Assembly: GCF_004762045.1 (NCBI RefSeq)
Contig: NZ_SJOM01000007.1
Coordinates: forward strand, 3,895,008-3,959,007
DNA from: Mycobacterium sp. DL99
GTDB taxonomy: Bacteria; Actinomycetota; Actinomycetes; Mycobacteriales; Mycobacteriaceae
Direction: 5' to 3'
Length of the DNA stretch: 64,000 nt
The position numbers and the translations under genes are program-made. Below the pieces are notes generated by a model, which saw only the letters and a list, made by a program, of their open reading frames with translations, was not told where the DNA came from and searched no databases. Shown in pieces: positions 23,732-32,050 of the stretch (the stretch's first letter is position 1; the number at the start of each line of letters is the position of its first letter).

Positions 23732-25612
23732 ATGGGCCAGCGCAACATCCCCGACGCCGGGCAGCTGGCCTTGAGCTTGGGCACAGGCGTCGACCCCGAT
23801 GTCGCTCTCTCCCTCGCCGAGACCACCTTCGTCGTGGTGGACCTGGAGACCACCGGGGGGCGAGCCACCGCGAAGGCACCCGGCGACGGTTACGACGCCA
23901 TCACCGAGATCGGTGCGGTGAAGATCCGTGGCGGCGAAGTGCTCGGCGAATTGGCCACCCTCGTCGATCCGGGCCGCGCCATCCCACCGCAGATCGTCGA
24001 GCTCACCGGGATCACCACGGCGATGGTGCGCGACGCGCCGCGTATCGAGTCGGTGCTGCCGGCATTCCTGGAGTTCTGTCGGGGCGCGGTGCTCGTCGCC
24101 CACAACGCCGGGTTCGACATCGGCTTCCTGCGCGCGGCCGCTCAGCGGGCGGAGCTCGGCTGGCCGCGGCCCCCGGTGCTGTGCACGGTGAAACTCGCGC
24201 GCCGCGTACTGACCCGGGACGAGGCGCCCAGCGTGAAGCTGTCGGCACTGGCCCGGCTGTTCGGTGCGTCCACCACGCCCACCCACCGTGCCCTCGACGA
24301 CGCCCGCGCCACGGTCGACGTCCTACACGGACTGATCGAGCGAGTCGGCAACCAGGGCATCCACACCTTCGCCGACCTCAAGAACTACCTGCCCGACGTC
24401 ACGCCCGCCCAGCGCCGCAACCGCTCACTGGCCGACCGGCTGCCCAACAGCCCTGGCGTCTACCTGTTCCGCGGCCCCTCTGACGAAGTGCTCTATGTGG
24501 GCACCGCGGTCGATCTGCGGCGGCGGGTCCGGCAGTACTTCACCGGCGCCGATCCGCGGACCCGGATGAAGGAGATGGCCTCGCTGGCGCGGGTTGTCGA
24601 CCACGTCGAATGCGCCCACGATCTGGAGGCCGGGGTGCGCGAGCTGCGACTGCTCGCGGCCCACGCACCGCCGTACAACCGGCGTTCCAAGTTCCCGCAA
24701 CGATGGTGGTGGGTGGCCCTGACCGAGGAGGCCTTCCCGAGGTTGTCGGCGGTGCGAAACCCCGGGCGCCGCACCGCTTTCGGGCCGTTCTCGGCCCGGT
24801 CCGACGCCGTGCAGTCGGCAATCCTGCTGGCCCGGTTCACCGGGGTGCGCACCTGCACGGCCCGCTTCGGCGCGGCGGCGACCCACCACTGCCCCGAAGT
24901 CGAACTCTCACCGTGCCCGGCCCCCCAAGACGTCGATGCCGGACAGTACGCGGCCGCGGTCCAACGTGCCACCGCGCTGATCAACGGCACCGACCACACC
25001 GCGCTGGCGGCGACACTGGCCCACATCGGAGAACTTGCCGCGGCCCGCCGGTACGAGACCGCCGCCCGGTTGCGCGATCACACCGCGGTGGCCATCGAGG
25101 CGCTGTGGCGGGGCCAGCGGTTACGCGCCCTGGCCGATCTGCCCGAACTCGTGGCCGCACGCGGCGACGGTAACGGCGGCTGGCATTTCGCGGTGGTCCG
25201 CTACGGCCAGTTGGCCGGGGCAGGCACCGCCCGGCGCGGCGTGCCGCCGATGCCGGTGGTCGAGGCGATCTGCGCGGCCGCGCAGGTAATCCTGCCCACC
25301 GCAACACCATTGGGCGGCGCACTGGTGGAGGAGACCGCGCTCATCGCCCGCTGGCTGGCAGCACCCGGAGTGCGCATCGTGCGCGCCGACGGCGGATACA
25401 CGACACCGATCGGGGCGGCAGGCCGCTACGCACAGTGGGCGGCCACGGCCCGCTCGGCCCGATTGGCCGCGGCCCAGCAGCAGAACTCAGAACTGCAGGC
25501 TGAACCGCACCCAACGCGCGAGCAGTTGTTCGGCCGCACCAGAGTCGATGGCCTCGGTGGCCCGCGCCAGACCGGCCTCCCACGCCGGCACCCACTTGGC
25601 GTCGCTGGCTAG
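23732..25612 (+). CDS. DnaQ-type exonuclease fused to GIY-YIG (UvrC-like) domain
   Basis: 626 residues from ATG 23732; an upstream ATG at 23699 is possible. The N-terminal half is a DEDDh 3'-5' exonuclease (VVVDLETTGG, VAHNAGFDIGFL, HRALDDARATVDVL). The second half has a GIY-YIG nuclease domain (PGVYLFRGPSDEVLYVGTAVDLRRRVRQYF) and a UvrC-like middle. It matches the Rv2191 architecture, related to Cho-type repair nucleases fused to a polymerase III epsilon-like domain. The last 126 bp overlap the 3' end of trpD on the other strand, and the tail after SELQAEP looks like antisense read-through rather than a conserved end. Exact role in repair is unknown. Confidence 0.85.
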   Translation: MGQRNIPDAGQLALSLGTGVDPDVALSLAETTFVVVDLETTGGRATAKAPGDGYDAITEIGAVKIRGGEVLGELATLVDPGRAIPPQIVELTGITTAMVRDAPRIESVLPAFLEFCRGAVLVAHNAGFDIGFLRAAAQRAELGWPRPPVLCTVKLARRVLTRDEAPSVKLSALARLFGASTTPTHRALDDARATVDVLHGLIERVGNQGIHTFADLKNYLPDVTPAQRRNRSLADRLPNSPGVYLFRGPSDEVLYVGTAVDLRRRVRQYFTGADPRTRMKEMASLARVVDHVECAHDLEAGVRELRLLAAHAPPYNRRSKFPQRWWWVALTEEAFPRLSAVRNPGRRTAFGPFSARSDAVQSAILLARFTGVRTCTARFGAAATHHCPEVELSPCPAPQDVDAGQYAAAVQRATALINGTDHTALAATLAHIGELAAARRYETAARLRDHTAVAIEALWRGQRLRALADLPELVAARGDGNGGWHFAVVRYGQLAGAGTARRGVPPMPVVEAICAAAQVILPTATPLGGALVEETALIARWLAAPGVRIVRADGGYTTPIGAAGRYAQWAATARSARLAAAQQQNSELQAEPHPTREQLFGRTRVDGLGGPRQTGLPRRHPLGVAG

Positions 25613-26581
25613 ACCGGCATGGGCCACCATCGCGCCTGCCGCGTTGAGCACCACCGCGTCCCGCACCGGCCCCTTGGCCCCGCCCAGCACGGCGCGCGCC
25701 GATGCCGCGTTGGCCGTGGCGTCACCGCCGACCAACTCACTGATGTCGGCACGCTTGAAGCCGAAGGCTGCGGGGTCGAACTTCAACCGGTCCACCGTGC
25801 CGGCCTGCACTCGCCAGATGGTGCTGGTGGTCGTGGTGGTGAGTTCGTCGAGTCCGTCGTCGCCGTGCACGACCAACACGCTGGAACCGCGGGCGGCGTA
25901 CACCCCGGCCATCACCTCGGCCAGGTCGTCGAACGCACAGCCGATCAGGCCGGCCCGGGGTGCGGCCGGATTGGTCAGCGGTCCAAGCAGATTGAAGACC
26001 GTGGGAACCCCGATCTCCCGACGCACCACCGAGGCGTGCCGGTACGACGGGTGGAACTGCGGAGCGAAGGCGAACCCGATGCCGACCTCGGCGACACTGC
26101 GGGCCACCTCGTCGGGACCCAGGTCGATCCGCACCCCGAGCGCCTCCAGGGTGTCCGCACCGCCCGACAGCGACGACGCCGCGCGGTTGCCGTGCTTGAT
26201 CACCGGGACTCCGCAGGCCGCCACCACGATGGCCGCCATGGTCGACAGGTTCACCGTGTTGGCCCCGTCGCCGCCGGTACCGACGATGTCGACGGTCTCG
26301 TGACCGATCTGATCGGTGGGCACCCGGCGGGCGTGCGACAGCATGATGTCGGCCAGCTCCCCAACTTCGGTCGAGGTCGGCCGTTTCATCTTCATCGCCA
26401 CCGCGAAGCCGGCGATCTGAGCCGGGGTCGCCACGCCGGTCATGATCTGGTCCATGGCCCATCCCGCGTAGCCGTTGGGCAGGCTCTGCTCAGTGGTCAG
26501 GCGCCCGAGAATGAGCGGCCACGACGGCGCCGCCACCGAGGCGGACGCGGATGAGAACTGAGAAGAAGATGCAGGAGCCAC
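25487..26581 (-). CDS. trpD: Anthranilate phosphoribosyltransferase
   Basis: Second step of tryptophan synthesis: anthranilate plus PRPP to phosphoribosyl anthranilate. 364 residues. PRPP loop DIVGTGGDGANTVNLST and the KHGNRAASSLSGGADTLEALG stretch are complete, as is the second metal motif VVHGDDGLDELT. It starts with GTG 26581. The residue pattern and length match Rv2192c. Its 3' end overlaps the Rv2191-type gene by 126 bp. It diverges from ctaE across a 135-bp promoter region. Confidence 0.96.
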   Translation of the reverse strand: MAPASSSQFSSASASVAAPSWPLILGRLTTEQSLPNGYAGWAMDQIMTGVATPAQIAGFAVAMKMKRPTSTEVGELADIMLSHARRVPTDQIGHETVDIVGTGGDGANTVNLSTMAAIVVAACGVPVIKHGNRAASSLSGGADTLEALGVRIDLGPDEVARSVAEVGIGFAFAPQFHPSYRHASVVRREIGVPTVFNLLGPLTNPAAPRAGLIGCAFDDLAEVMAGVYAARGSSVLVVHGDDGLDELTTTTTSTIWRVQAGTVDRLKFDPAAFGFKRADISELVGGDATANAASARAVLGGAKGPVRDAVVLNAAGAMVAHAGLASDAKWVPAWEAGLARATEAIDSGAAEQLLARWVRFSLQF

Positions 26582-26716
26582 CGCCGAATGTTATCGCTGC
26601 GCGGCCATGACACCGGCGCCCCGGCGCCGTGCAGCCGACCCGAGGGCGACGCGTTTGAAGATCAATTGCTCGACCCGGGTGGAGTTCGACAACTACAAAG
26701 CGTCATACTTGCGGAT

Positions 26717-27328
26717 GTGACGAGCGCTGTAGGTACCTCGGGAACGGCAATCACGTCGCGCGTTCATTCGCTGAACAGACCAAATATGGTCAGTGTCGGC
26801 ACCATCGTGTGGCTTTCCAGTGAACTCATGTTCTTTGCTGGACTCTTCGCGATGTATTTCACCGCGCGCGCGCAAGCCGGTGGCAACTGGCCGCCCGAGC
26901 CGACCGAACTCAATTTGGCCCTTGCTGTTCCGGTGACGCTGGTTCTGATCGCGTCATCCTTCACCTGCCAGATGGGCGTGTTCGCCGCCGAGCGCGGCGA
27001 CGTGTTCGGCCTGCGCCGGTGGTATGTGATCACGTTCCTGATGGGCCTGTTCTTCGTAATGGGCCAGGGGTACGAGTACATCCACCTGGTGAAGGAGGGC
27101 ACCACCATCCCGGGCAGTGCCTACGGATCGGTCTTCTATCTGACGACCGGTTTCCACGGCCTGCACGTGATCGGCGGACTAGTTGCGTTCATCTTGCTGC
27201 TGGCCCGCACCAAGATGAGTAAGTTCACGCCCGCGCAGGCCACCGCAGCGATCGTCGTCTCGTACTACTGGCACTTCGTCGACATCGTCTGGATTGCGCT
27301 GTTCGCCACCATCTACTTTGTCCGATGA
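26717..27328 (+). CDS. ctaE: Cytochrome aa3 oxidase subunit III
   Basis: Membrane subunit of the terminal oxidase that forms a supercomplex with cytochrome bcc. 203 residues from GTG 26717 (TSAVGTSGTAITSRVHSLNRP), the mycobacterial length. Five membrane segments and the family motifs ELMFFAGLFAMYF, TGFHGLHVIGG and SYYWHFVDIVWIALF are present. The frame is open upstream to 26588 but without similarity. The end overlaps an ATG of the qcrC frame (ATGA). Confidence 0.95.
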   Translation: MTSAVGTSGTAITSRVHSLNRPNMVSVGTIVWLSSELMFFAGLFAMYFTARAQAGGNWPPEPTELNLALAVPVTLVLIASSFTCQMGVFAAERGDVFGLRRWYVITFLMGLFFVMGQGYEYIHLVKEGTTIPGSAYGSVFYLTTGFHGLHVIGGLVAFILLLARTKMSKFTPAQATAAIVVSYYWHFVDIVWIALFATIYFVR

Positions 27329-27366
27329 TCGGCTGGCCGATGATCGACTCGATGAGAAGGGGTTCG

Positions 27367-28173
27367 ATGACCAGCAAGTCGCGCCGACGACTGCGCCGAC
27401 GACTGTCAGCAGGTCTCCTGCTGTTGGTCGGCCTGTCAGTCGCAGGTGGTGTTGCGGCCACGCTGACACCCACACCGCAGGTCGCAGTCGCCGACGAATC
27501 TCAGTCGGCACTGCTGCGCACGGGTAAGCAACTGTTCGAGACGTCGTGCGTGTCATGCCACGGCGCCAACCTGCAGGGTGTGCCCGACCGCGGGCCCAGC
27601 CTGATCGGCACCGGCGAGGCCGCGGTGTACTTCCAGGTCTCGACCGGTCGCATGCCCGCGATGCGCGGTGAGGCCCAGGCACCGTCCAAGCCCGAGCACT
27701 TCGACGAGAACCAGATCGACGCGCTCGGCGCGTTCGTTCAGGCCAACGGCGGCGGCCCGACGGTGATCCGCGACGCGAACGGCGCCATTGCCCAGGAGTC
27801 GCTGATCGGGTCCGACGTGGCCCGCGGCGCCGACCTGTTCCGGCTGAACTGCGCGTCCTGCCACAACTTCACCGGCAAGGGCGGCGCCCTGTCCTCCGGT
27901 AAGTACGCGCCGGACCTCGGCGACACCAAGCCGGCCCAGATCTACACCGCGATGCAGACCGGCCCGCAGAACATGCCCAAGTTCTCGGACCGTCAGCTGT
28001 CGCCGGAAGAGAAGCGCGACATCGTCGCCTACGTCCGCGAGTCGGCTGAGACTCCCAGCTACGGCGGCTACGGGCTCGGCGGCTTCGGCCCCGCTCCCGA
28101 GGGCATGGCGATGTGGATAATCGGAATGGTCGCCGCTATCGGCGTGGCAATGTGGATCGGGGCACGAGCATGA
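27367..28173 (+). CDS. qcrC: Cytochrome c subunit of the bcc complex
   Basis: Dihaem cytochrome c that passes electrons from the Rieske centre directly to the CuA site of CtaC. 268 residues from ATG 27367, which has AGAAGGGG just upstream; ATG 27325, overlapping the ctaE stop, would add 14 residues. An N-terminal signal anchor (about 12-35) precedes two haem motifs CVSCH and CASCH, and a C-terminal membrane helix (WIIGMVAAIGVAMWIGARA) closes the protein. It matches Rv2194. Confidence 0.95.
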   Translation: MTSKSRRRLRRRLSAGLLLLVGLSVAGGVAATLTPTPQVAVADESQSALLRTGKQLFETSCVSCHGANLQGVPDRGPSLIGTGEAAVYFQVSTGRMPAMRGEAQAPSKPEHFDENQIDALGAFVQANGGGPTVIRDANGAIAQESLIGSDVARGADLFRLNCASCHNFTGKGGALSSGKYAPDLGDTKPAQIYTAMQTGPQNMPKFSDRQLSPEEKRDIVAYVRESAETPSYGGYGLGGFGPAPEGMAMWIIGMVAAIGVAMWIGARA

Positions 28174-29336
28174 CCGACAACGCACCGAAGATTCCCAGCG
28201 ATGACGAGCTGGCTTCGATGTCGCGTGAGGACCTCGTTGAGCTCGGCGGCAAGATCGACGGCGTCGAGACCATCTTCAAGGAGCCGCGCTGGCCGGTCCC
28301 CGGCACCAAGGCCGAGAAGCGCACCGAGCGGCTGGTCGCGTACTGGCTCCTCCTCGGCGGGCTCTCGGGCCTGGCGCTGCTGCTGGTCTTCCTGTTCTGG
28401 CCGTGGGAGTACCAGCCCTTCGGTTCGGAGGGCGAGTTCCTCTACTCGCTGGCCACCCCGCTGTACGGCCTCACCTTCGGCCTGTCGATCCTGGCGATCG
28501 GCATCGGCGCGGTGCTGTTCCAGAAGAAGTTCATCCCCGAGGAGATCTCGGTCCAGGACCGCCATGACGGGCGCTCCCCCGAGCTGCACCGCAAGACCAT
28601 CGCAGCCAACCTGACCGACGCTCTCGAAGGCTCGACCGTCAAGCGCCGCAAGCTGATCGGCTTGTCGCTGGGCATCGGCCTCGGCGCCTTCGGGGCCGGC
28701 ACCCTGGTGGCCTTCATCGGCGGGTTGATCAAGAACCCGTGGAAGCCCGTGGTGCCCACCGCCGACGGCAAGAAGGCCGTGTTGTGGACCTCGGGGTGGA
28801 CGCCCCGGTTCCACGGCGAGACCATCTACCTGGCCCGCGCGACGGGTCGGCCCGGCTCATCTCCGTTCGTGAAGATGCGGCCCGAGGATCTCGACGCCGG
28901 TGGCATGGAAACCGTCTTCCCCTGGCGGGAGTCGGACGGCGACGGCACCACCGTCGAGTCCGAGCATCACCTGACCACGATCTCGATGGGTGTCCGCAAC
29001 CCGGTCATGTTGATCCGCATCAAGCCGGCCGACATGCCCCGCGTGGTCAAGCGGAAGGGCCAGGAGAGCTTCAACTTTGGTGAGCTGTTCGCCTACACCA
29101 AGGTCTGCTCGCACCTGGGCTGCCCCTCGTCACTGTACGAGCAGCAGACCTACCGCATCCTTTGCCCGTGCCACCAGTCGCAGTTCGACGCGTTGCACTT
29201 CGCAAAGCCCATATTCGGTCCGGCTGCGCGCGCGTTGGCGCAGCTGCCCATCACCATCGACAAAGACGGCTACCTGGTCGCCAACGGCGACTTCGTAGAG
29301 CCCGTCGGACCGGCATTCTGGGAGCGCAAATCATGA
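28170..29336 (+). CDS. qcrA: Rieske iron-sulfur subunit of the bcc complex
   Basis: 388 residues starting MTDNAPKIPSDDELASM at the ATGA overlap with qcrC. Three membrane segments (about 55-75, 95-117 and 165-190) precede the Rieske domain. The 2Fe-2S ligands are in CSHLGC and CPCHQSQFD. The long N-terminal region with three helices is the actinobacterial form. It matches Rv2195. Confidence 0.95.
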   Translation: MTDNAPKIPSDDELASMSREDLVELGGKIDGVETIFKEPRWPVPGTKAEKRTERLVAYWLLLGGLSGLALLLVFLFWPWEYQPFGSEGEFLYSLATPLYGLTFGLSILAIGIGAVLFQKKFIPEEISVQDRHDGRSPELHRKTIAANLTDALEGSTVKRRKLIGLSLGIGLGAFGAGTLVAFIGGLIKNPWKPVVPTADGKKAVLWTSGWTPRFHGETIYLARATGRPGSSPFVKMRPEDLDAGGMETVFPWRESDGDGTTVESEHHLTTISMGVRNPVMLIRIKPADMPRVVKRKGQESFNFGELFAYTKVCSHLGCPSSLYEQQTYRILCPCHQSQFDALHFAKPIFGPAARALAQLPITIDKDGYLVANGDFVEPVGPAFWERKS

Positions 29337-30970
29337 GCCCTGACCTTGCCAAGATCGCAGCGGCACAAGGCGATGCGATCGATTCCCGTTACCACCCCTC
29401 GGCCGCGGTACGCCGCCAGCTGAACAAGGTGTTCCCCACCCACTGGTCCTTCCTGCTGGGTGAGATCGCGTTGTACAGCTTCATCGTGCTGCTGATCACC
29501 GGTGTCTGGCTGACGTTGTTCTTCGATCCGTCGATGGCACACGTCACCTACGACGGTGTGTACCAACCGCTTCGGGGCGTTCAGATGTCGCGGGCCTACG
29601 AGTCCGCGCTGCAGATCAGCTTCGAGGTGCGCGGCGGGTTGTTCGTCCGCCAGATCCACCACTGGGCCGCACTGATGTTCGCCGCGTCGATCATGGTGCA
29701 CATGGCGCGCATCTTCTTCACCGGTGCGTTCCGCCGCCCGCGTGAGGCCAACTGGGTGATCGGCTCGCTGCTGCTCATCCTGGCGATGTTCGAAGGTTAC
29801 TTCGGTTACTCGCTGCCCGACGACCTGCTGTCCGGCATCGGCCTGCGCGCCGCGCTGTCCTCGATCACCCTGGGCATGCCGATCATCGGAACCTGGCTGC
29901 ACTGGGCGCTGTTCGGTGGGGACTTCCCCGGCGAGATCCTGATCCCGCGTCTGTACGCACTGCACATCCTGCTGATCCCGGGCATCATCCTGGCCCTCAT
30001 CGGCGCACACATGGCGCTGGTGTGGTTCCAGAAGCACACCCAGTTCCCCGGCCCCGGCCGCACCGAGCACAACGTGGTCGGCGTGCGCGTCATGCCGGTG
30101 TTCGCGGTGAAGTCCGGTGCGTTCTTCGCGATGATCACCGGTGTGCTCGGCCTCATGGGCGGCCTGCTGACGATCAACCCGATCTGGAATCTGGGCCCGT
30201 ACAAGCCGTCTCAGATCTCGGCGGGTAGCCAGCCCGACTTCTACATGATGTGGACCGAAGGCCTGGCGCGTATCTGGCCGGCCTGGGAGTTCTACCCCTT
30301 CGGCCACACCATCCCCGCGGTGGTCTGGGTCGCGTTGATCATGGGCGGTGTCTTCGGTCTGCTGATCGCCTACCCCTTCATCGAGAGGAAGGTCACCGGC
30401 GACGACGCACACCACAACCTGCTGCAGCGTCCGCGCGACGTGCCGGTGCGTACCGCGATCGGTTCCATGGCGATCGCGTTCTACATGGTGCTGACCCTGG
30501 CCGCGATGAACGACATCATCGCGCTCAAGTTCCACATCTCGCTGAACGCGACCACGTGGATCGGCCGTATCGGCATGGTGGTGCTGCCGGGCATCGTGTA
30601 CTTCATCGCTTACCGATGGGCAATCTCGTTGCAGCGCAGCGACCGTGCGGTTCTAGAGCACGGCATCGAGACCGGCATCATCAAGCGCCTGCCGCACGGT
30701 GCCTACGTGGAGCTGCACCAGCCGCTGGGACCGGTCGACGATCACGGTCACCCGATCCCGCTGGAGTACCAGGGTGCTGCCCTGCCGAAACGGATGAACA
30801 AGCTCGGTTCGGCCGGCTCGCCCGGCACCGGCAGCTTCTTGTTCGCCGATCCGGCGGTCGAGCACGACGCGCTCACCGAGGCTGCACACGCCTCCGAGCA
30901 CAAGGCCCTGACCGCTCTGCGCGAACAGCAGGAGCGAAACGGCAACGGGGAGACCAACGGTCATCACTGA
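29333..30970 (+). CDS. qcrB: Cytochrome b subunit of the bcc complex
   Basis: 545 residues starting MSPDLAKIAAAQGDAID at an ATGA overlap with qcrA. Menaquinol oxidation and proton release occur here. Haem-ligand histidines lie in IHHWAALMF and MVHMARIFF, and in the later HWALFGG and LHILLIPG helices. The quinol (Qp) site region TINPIWNLGPYKPSQISAGS, including the target area of telacebec-type drugs, is intact. The hydrophilic C-terminal extension of about 110 residues is typical for actinobacteria. It is the last gene of ctaE-qcrCAB and is followed by a strong hairpin. Confidence 0.96.
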   Translation: MSPDLAKIAAAQGDAIDSRYHPSAAVRRQLNKVFPTHWSFLLGEIALYSFIVLLITGVWLTLFFDPSMAHVTYDGVYQPLRGVQMSRAYESALQISFEVRGGLFVRQIHHWAALMFAASIMVHMARIFFTGAFRRPREANWVIGSLLLILAMFEGYFGYSLPDDLLSGIGLRAALSSITLGMPIIGTWLHWALFGGDFPGEILIPRLYALHILLIPGIILALIGAHMALVWFQKHTQFPGPGRTEHNVVGVRVMPVFAVKSGAFFAMITGVLGLMGGLLTINPIWNLGPYKPSQISAGSQPDFYMMWTEGLARIWPAWEFYPFGHTIPAVVWVALIMGGVFGLLIAYPFIERKVTGDDAHHNLLQRPRDVPVRTAIGSMAIAFYMVLTLAAMNDIIALKFHISLNATTWIGRIGMVVLPGIVYFIAYRWAISLQRSDRAVLEHGIETGIIKRLPHGAYVELHQPLGPVDDHGHPIPLEYQGAALPKRMNKLGSAGSPGTGSFLFADPAVEHDALTEAAHASEHKALTALREQQERNGNGETNGHH

Positions 30971-31012
30971 CCACTCCCCTAGCCTGACTGACGGCCCCGC
31001 CGTCGAGCTCGA

Positions 31013-31051
31013 ACAATCGCCGCAACCTCTTCGAGAGGTTGCGGCGATTGT
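31013..31051 (+). terminator. Hairpin terminator after qcrB
   Basis: An 18-bp perfect stem (31013-31030 with 31034-31051) with loop TCG begins 43 bases after the qcrB stop. The right arm is followed by TCTTATG, so there is no real U-tract. Very stable stems of this kind are common at mycobacterial operon ends. The stretch 30971-31150 otherwise holds no gene, and this hairpin marks the left edge of the catabolic island. Confidence 0.8.
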
Positions 31052-31153
31052 CTTATGTGCGGAGTTCTGTGCGGTGGAGCCAACACTCGATCCACCGAGA
31101 CGCCGACCGCGCAGCAGGTTGGTCGGGCCAACGAGACCCGATGGCCCAGGAGG

Positions 31154-31214
31154 GGTCCCAGATGACGCGTGCACGAATCTCCCATGGTTGTGGATGCCGC
31201 GCCCTGCTTACTCT
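31154..31214 (+). promoter_or_regulatory. Island promoter P1 with tandem 24-bp-spaced boxes (HAD/regulator operon)
   Basis: Box 1 GGTCCCAG starts at 31154 and box 2 TCTCCCAT at 31178, exactly 24 bp apart. The proposed -10 TACTCT is at 31209-31214, 24 bp after the end of box 2. Box 2 is the weakest of the set. The same layout occurs at three other promoters of the island. It predicts activation by the LuxR-type protein encoded in this operon. Confidence 0.6.
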
Positions 31215-31256
31215 GACCGGGCCACGGCAGCAGAAATCCATGAGGAGTTCAACGAG

Positions 31257-31352
31257 ATGTACTCGCCACGCGACGGAACAGCAGTCGCACACCACCTTCC
31301 GGCCGGCCGCCCAGGCCTGGACGCCGCGCGCCAGCTGGCTACTGCGTGGTGA
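31257..31352 (+). CDS. Possible 31-residue leader protein
   Basis: ATG 31257 has GAGGAG nine bases upstream and the frame ends in a GTGA overlap with the HAD gene start, so the reading frame is well placed for coupled translation. The peptide begins MYSPRDGTAVAHHLPAGRPG and has no signal or membrane segment. The frame stays open upstream to ATG 31194. Nothing recognisable. It may be a leader peptide that controls the operon, a tiny protein, or the remnant of a larger gene. Confidence 0.4.
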   Translation: MYSPRDGTAVAHHLPAGRPGLDAARQLATAW

Positions 31353-32038
31353 CCGGCGTCCCGGCGGCGGTGCTCTGGGACTTCGACGGCACTCTGGTCG
31401 ACAGTCATGACCAATGGACGGCGACGTGGACCGAGATGGCCGAGCGACGCGGTCGTTCCTGGAACGATGCGCGCACCCGTGAACTCGTGGGGCTGGGCCT
31501 GCTCGATACGGCGCAAGTCATCGCCGCGCACTTCGACACCGGTGAGGACACCCACGCGCTGGTAGCTGAAATGGTGTCGGGCGTGGCTGCCCGGCTCCGC
31601 GCAGGCGTCCCCTGGCGGGCCGGCGCCCGCGAACTGCTGGACGCCATCCGCGCCGAATCCATTCCGTGCGCGCTCGTGACCATGTCCTATCGCCGTCTCG
31701 TCGAGCCTGTGCTGGAGCACCTCGAGCCGGATACCTTCGCGGTCGTGGTCACCGGGGATGAGGTCGACCATCCCAAGCCGCACCCGGCGCCTTACCTCGC
31801 CGCGGCGCGTGCATTGGGACTTGAGCCGACCACCTGCCTGGCGATCGAGGACTCCACAACGGGAATCGTCAGCGCCGCCGCCGCCGGTTGCCGGGTACTC
31901 GCTGCACCCAATGACCACGTGCTCGACACCGACGTGAACGGAGCCGTCGTCGACGGGTTGGCCGGAATCGATCCGGCGTACCTGCGGACCATCATGGCTG
32001 CCGGCGACCTCAGGCACATCCCGCCCGCCAAGTCCTAG
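31349..32038 (+). CDS. HAD-family phosphatase (subfamily IA)
   Basis: 229 residues. The four HAD motifs are present: I LWDFDGTLVDSH (nucleophile and acid Asp), II LVTMSYRR, III Lys in VDHPKPHP, and IV AIEDSTTGIVSA. A helical cap sits between motifs I and II, as in beta-phosphoglucomutase and phosphoglycolate phosphatase relatives. The GTG at 31349 overlaps the upstream small frame. The regulator gene follows after 12 bp in the same operon. Its partner in the island may be the choline-kinase-like enzyme, one adding and one removing phosphate; the substrate is not known. Confidence 0.87.
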   Translation: MTGVPAAVLWDFDGTLVDSHDQWTATWTEMAERRGRSWNDARTRELVGLGLLDTAQVIAAHFDTGEDTHALVAEMVSGVAARLRAGVPWRAGARELLDAIRAESIPCALVTMSYRRLVEPVLEHLEPDTFAVVVTGDEVDHPKPHPAPYLAAARALGLEPTTCLAIEDSTTGIVSAAAAGCRVLAAPNDHVLDTDVNGAVVDGLAGIDPAYLRTIMAAGDLRHIPPAKS

Positions 32039-32050
32039 ACTCTCCTGAGC

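Noticed and set aside
31194..31352. Remnant of a glutaminase N-terminus (IHEEF...GTAVAHHLP)
   Set aside because: Similarity is faint and short; no further glutaminase sequence follows.
32031..32038. AGTCCTAG at the end of the HAD gene as an operator for the regulator gene
   Set aside because: No second box lies 24 bp away on either side; it is the last sense codons and stop of the HAD gene.
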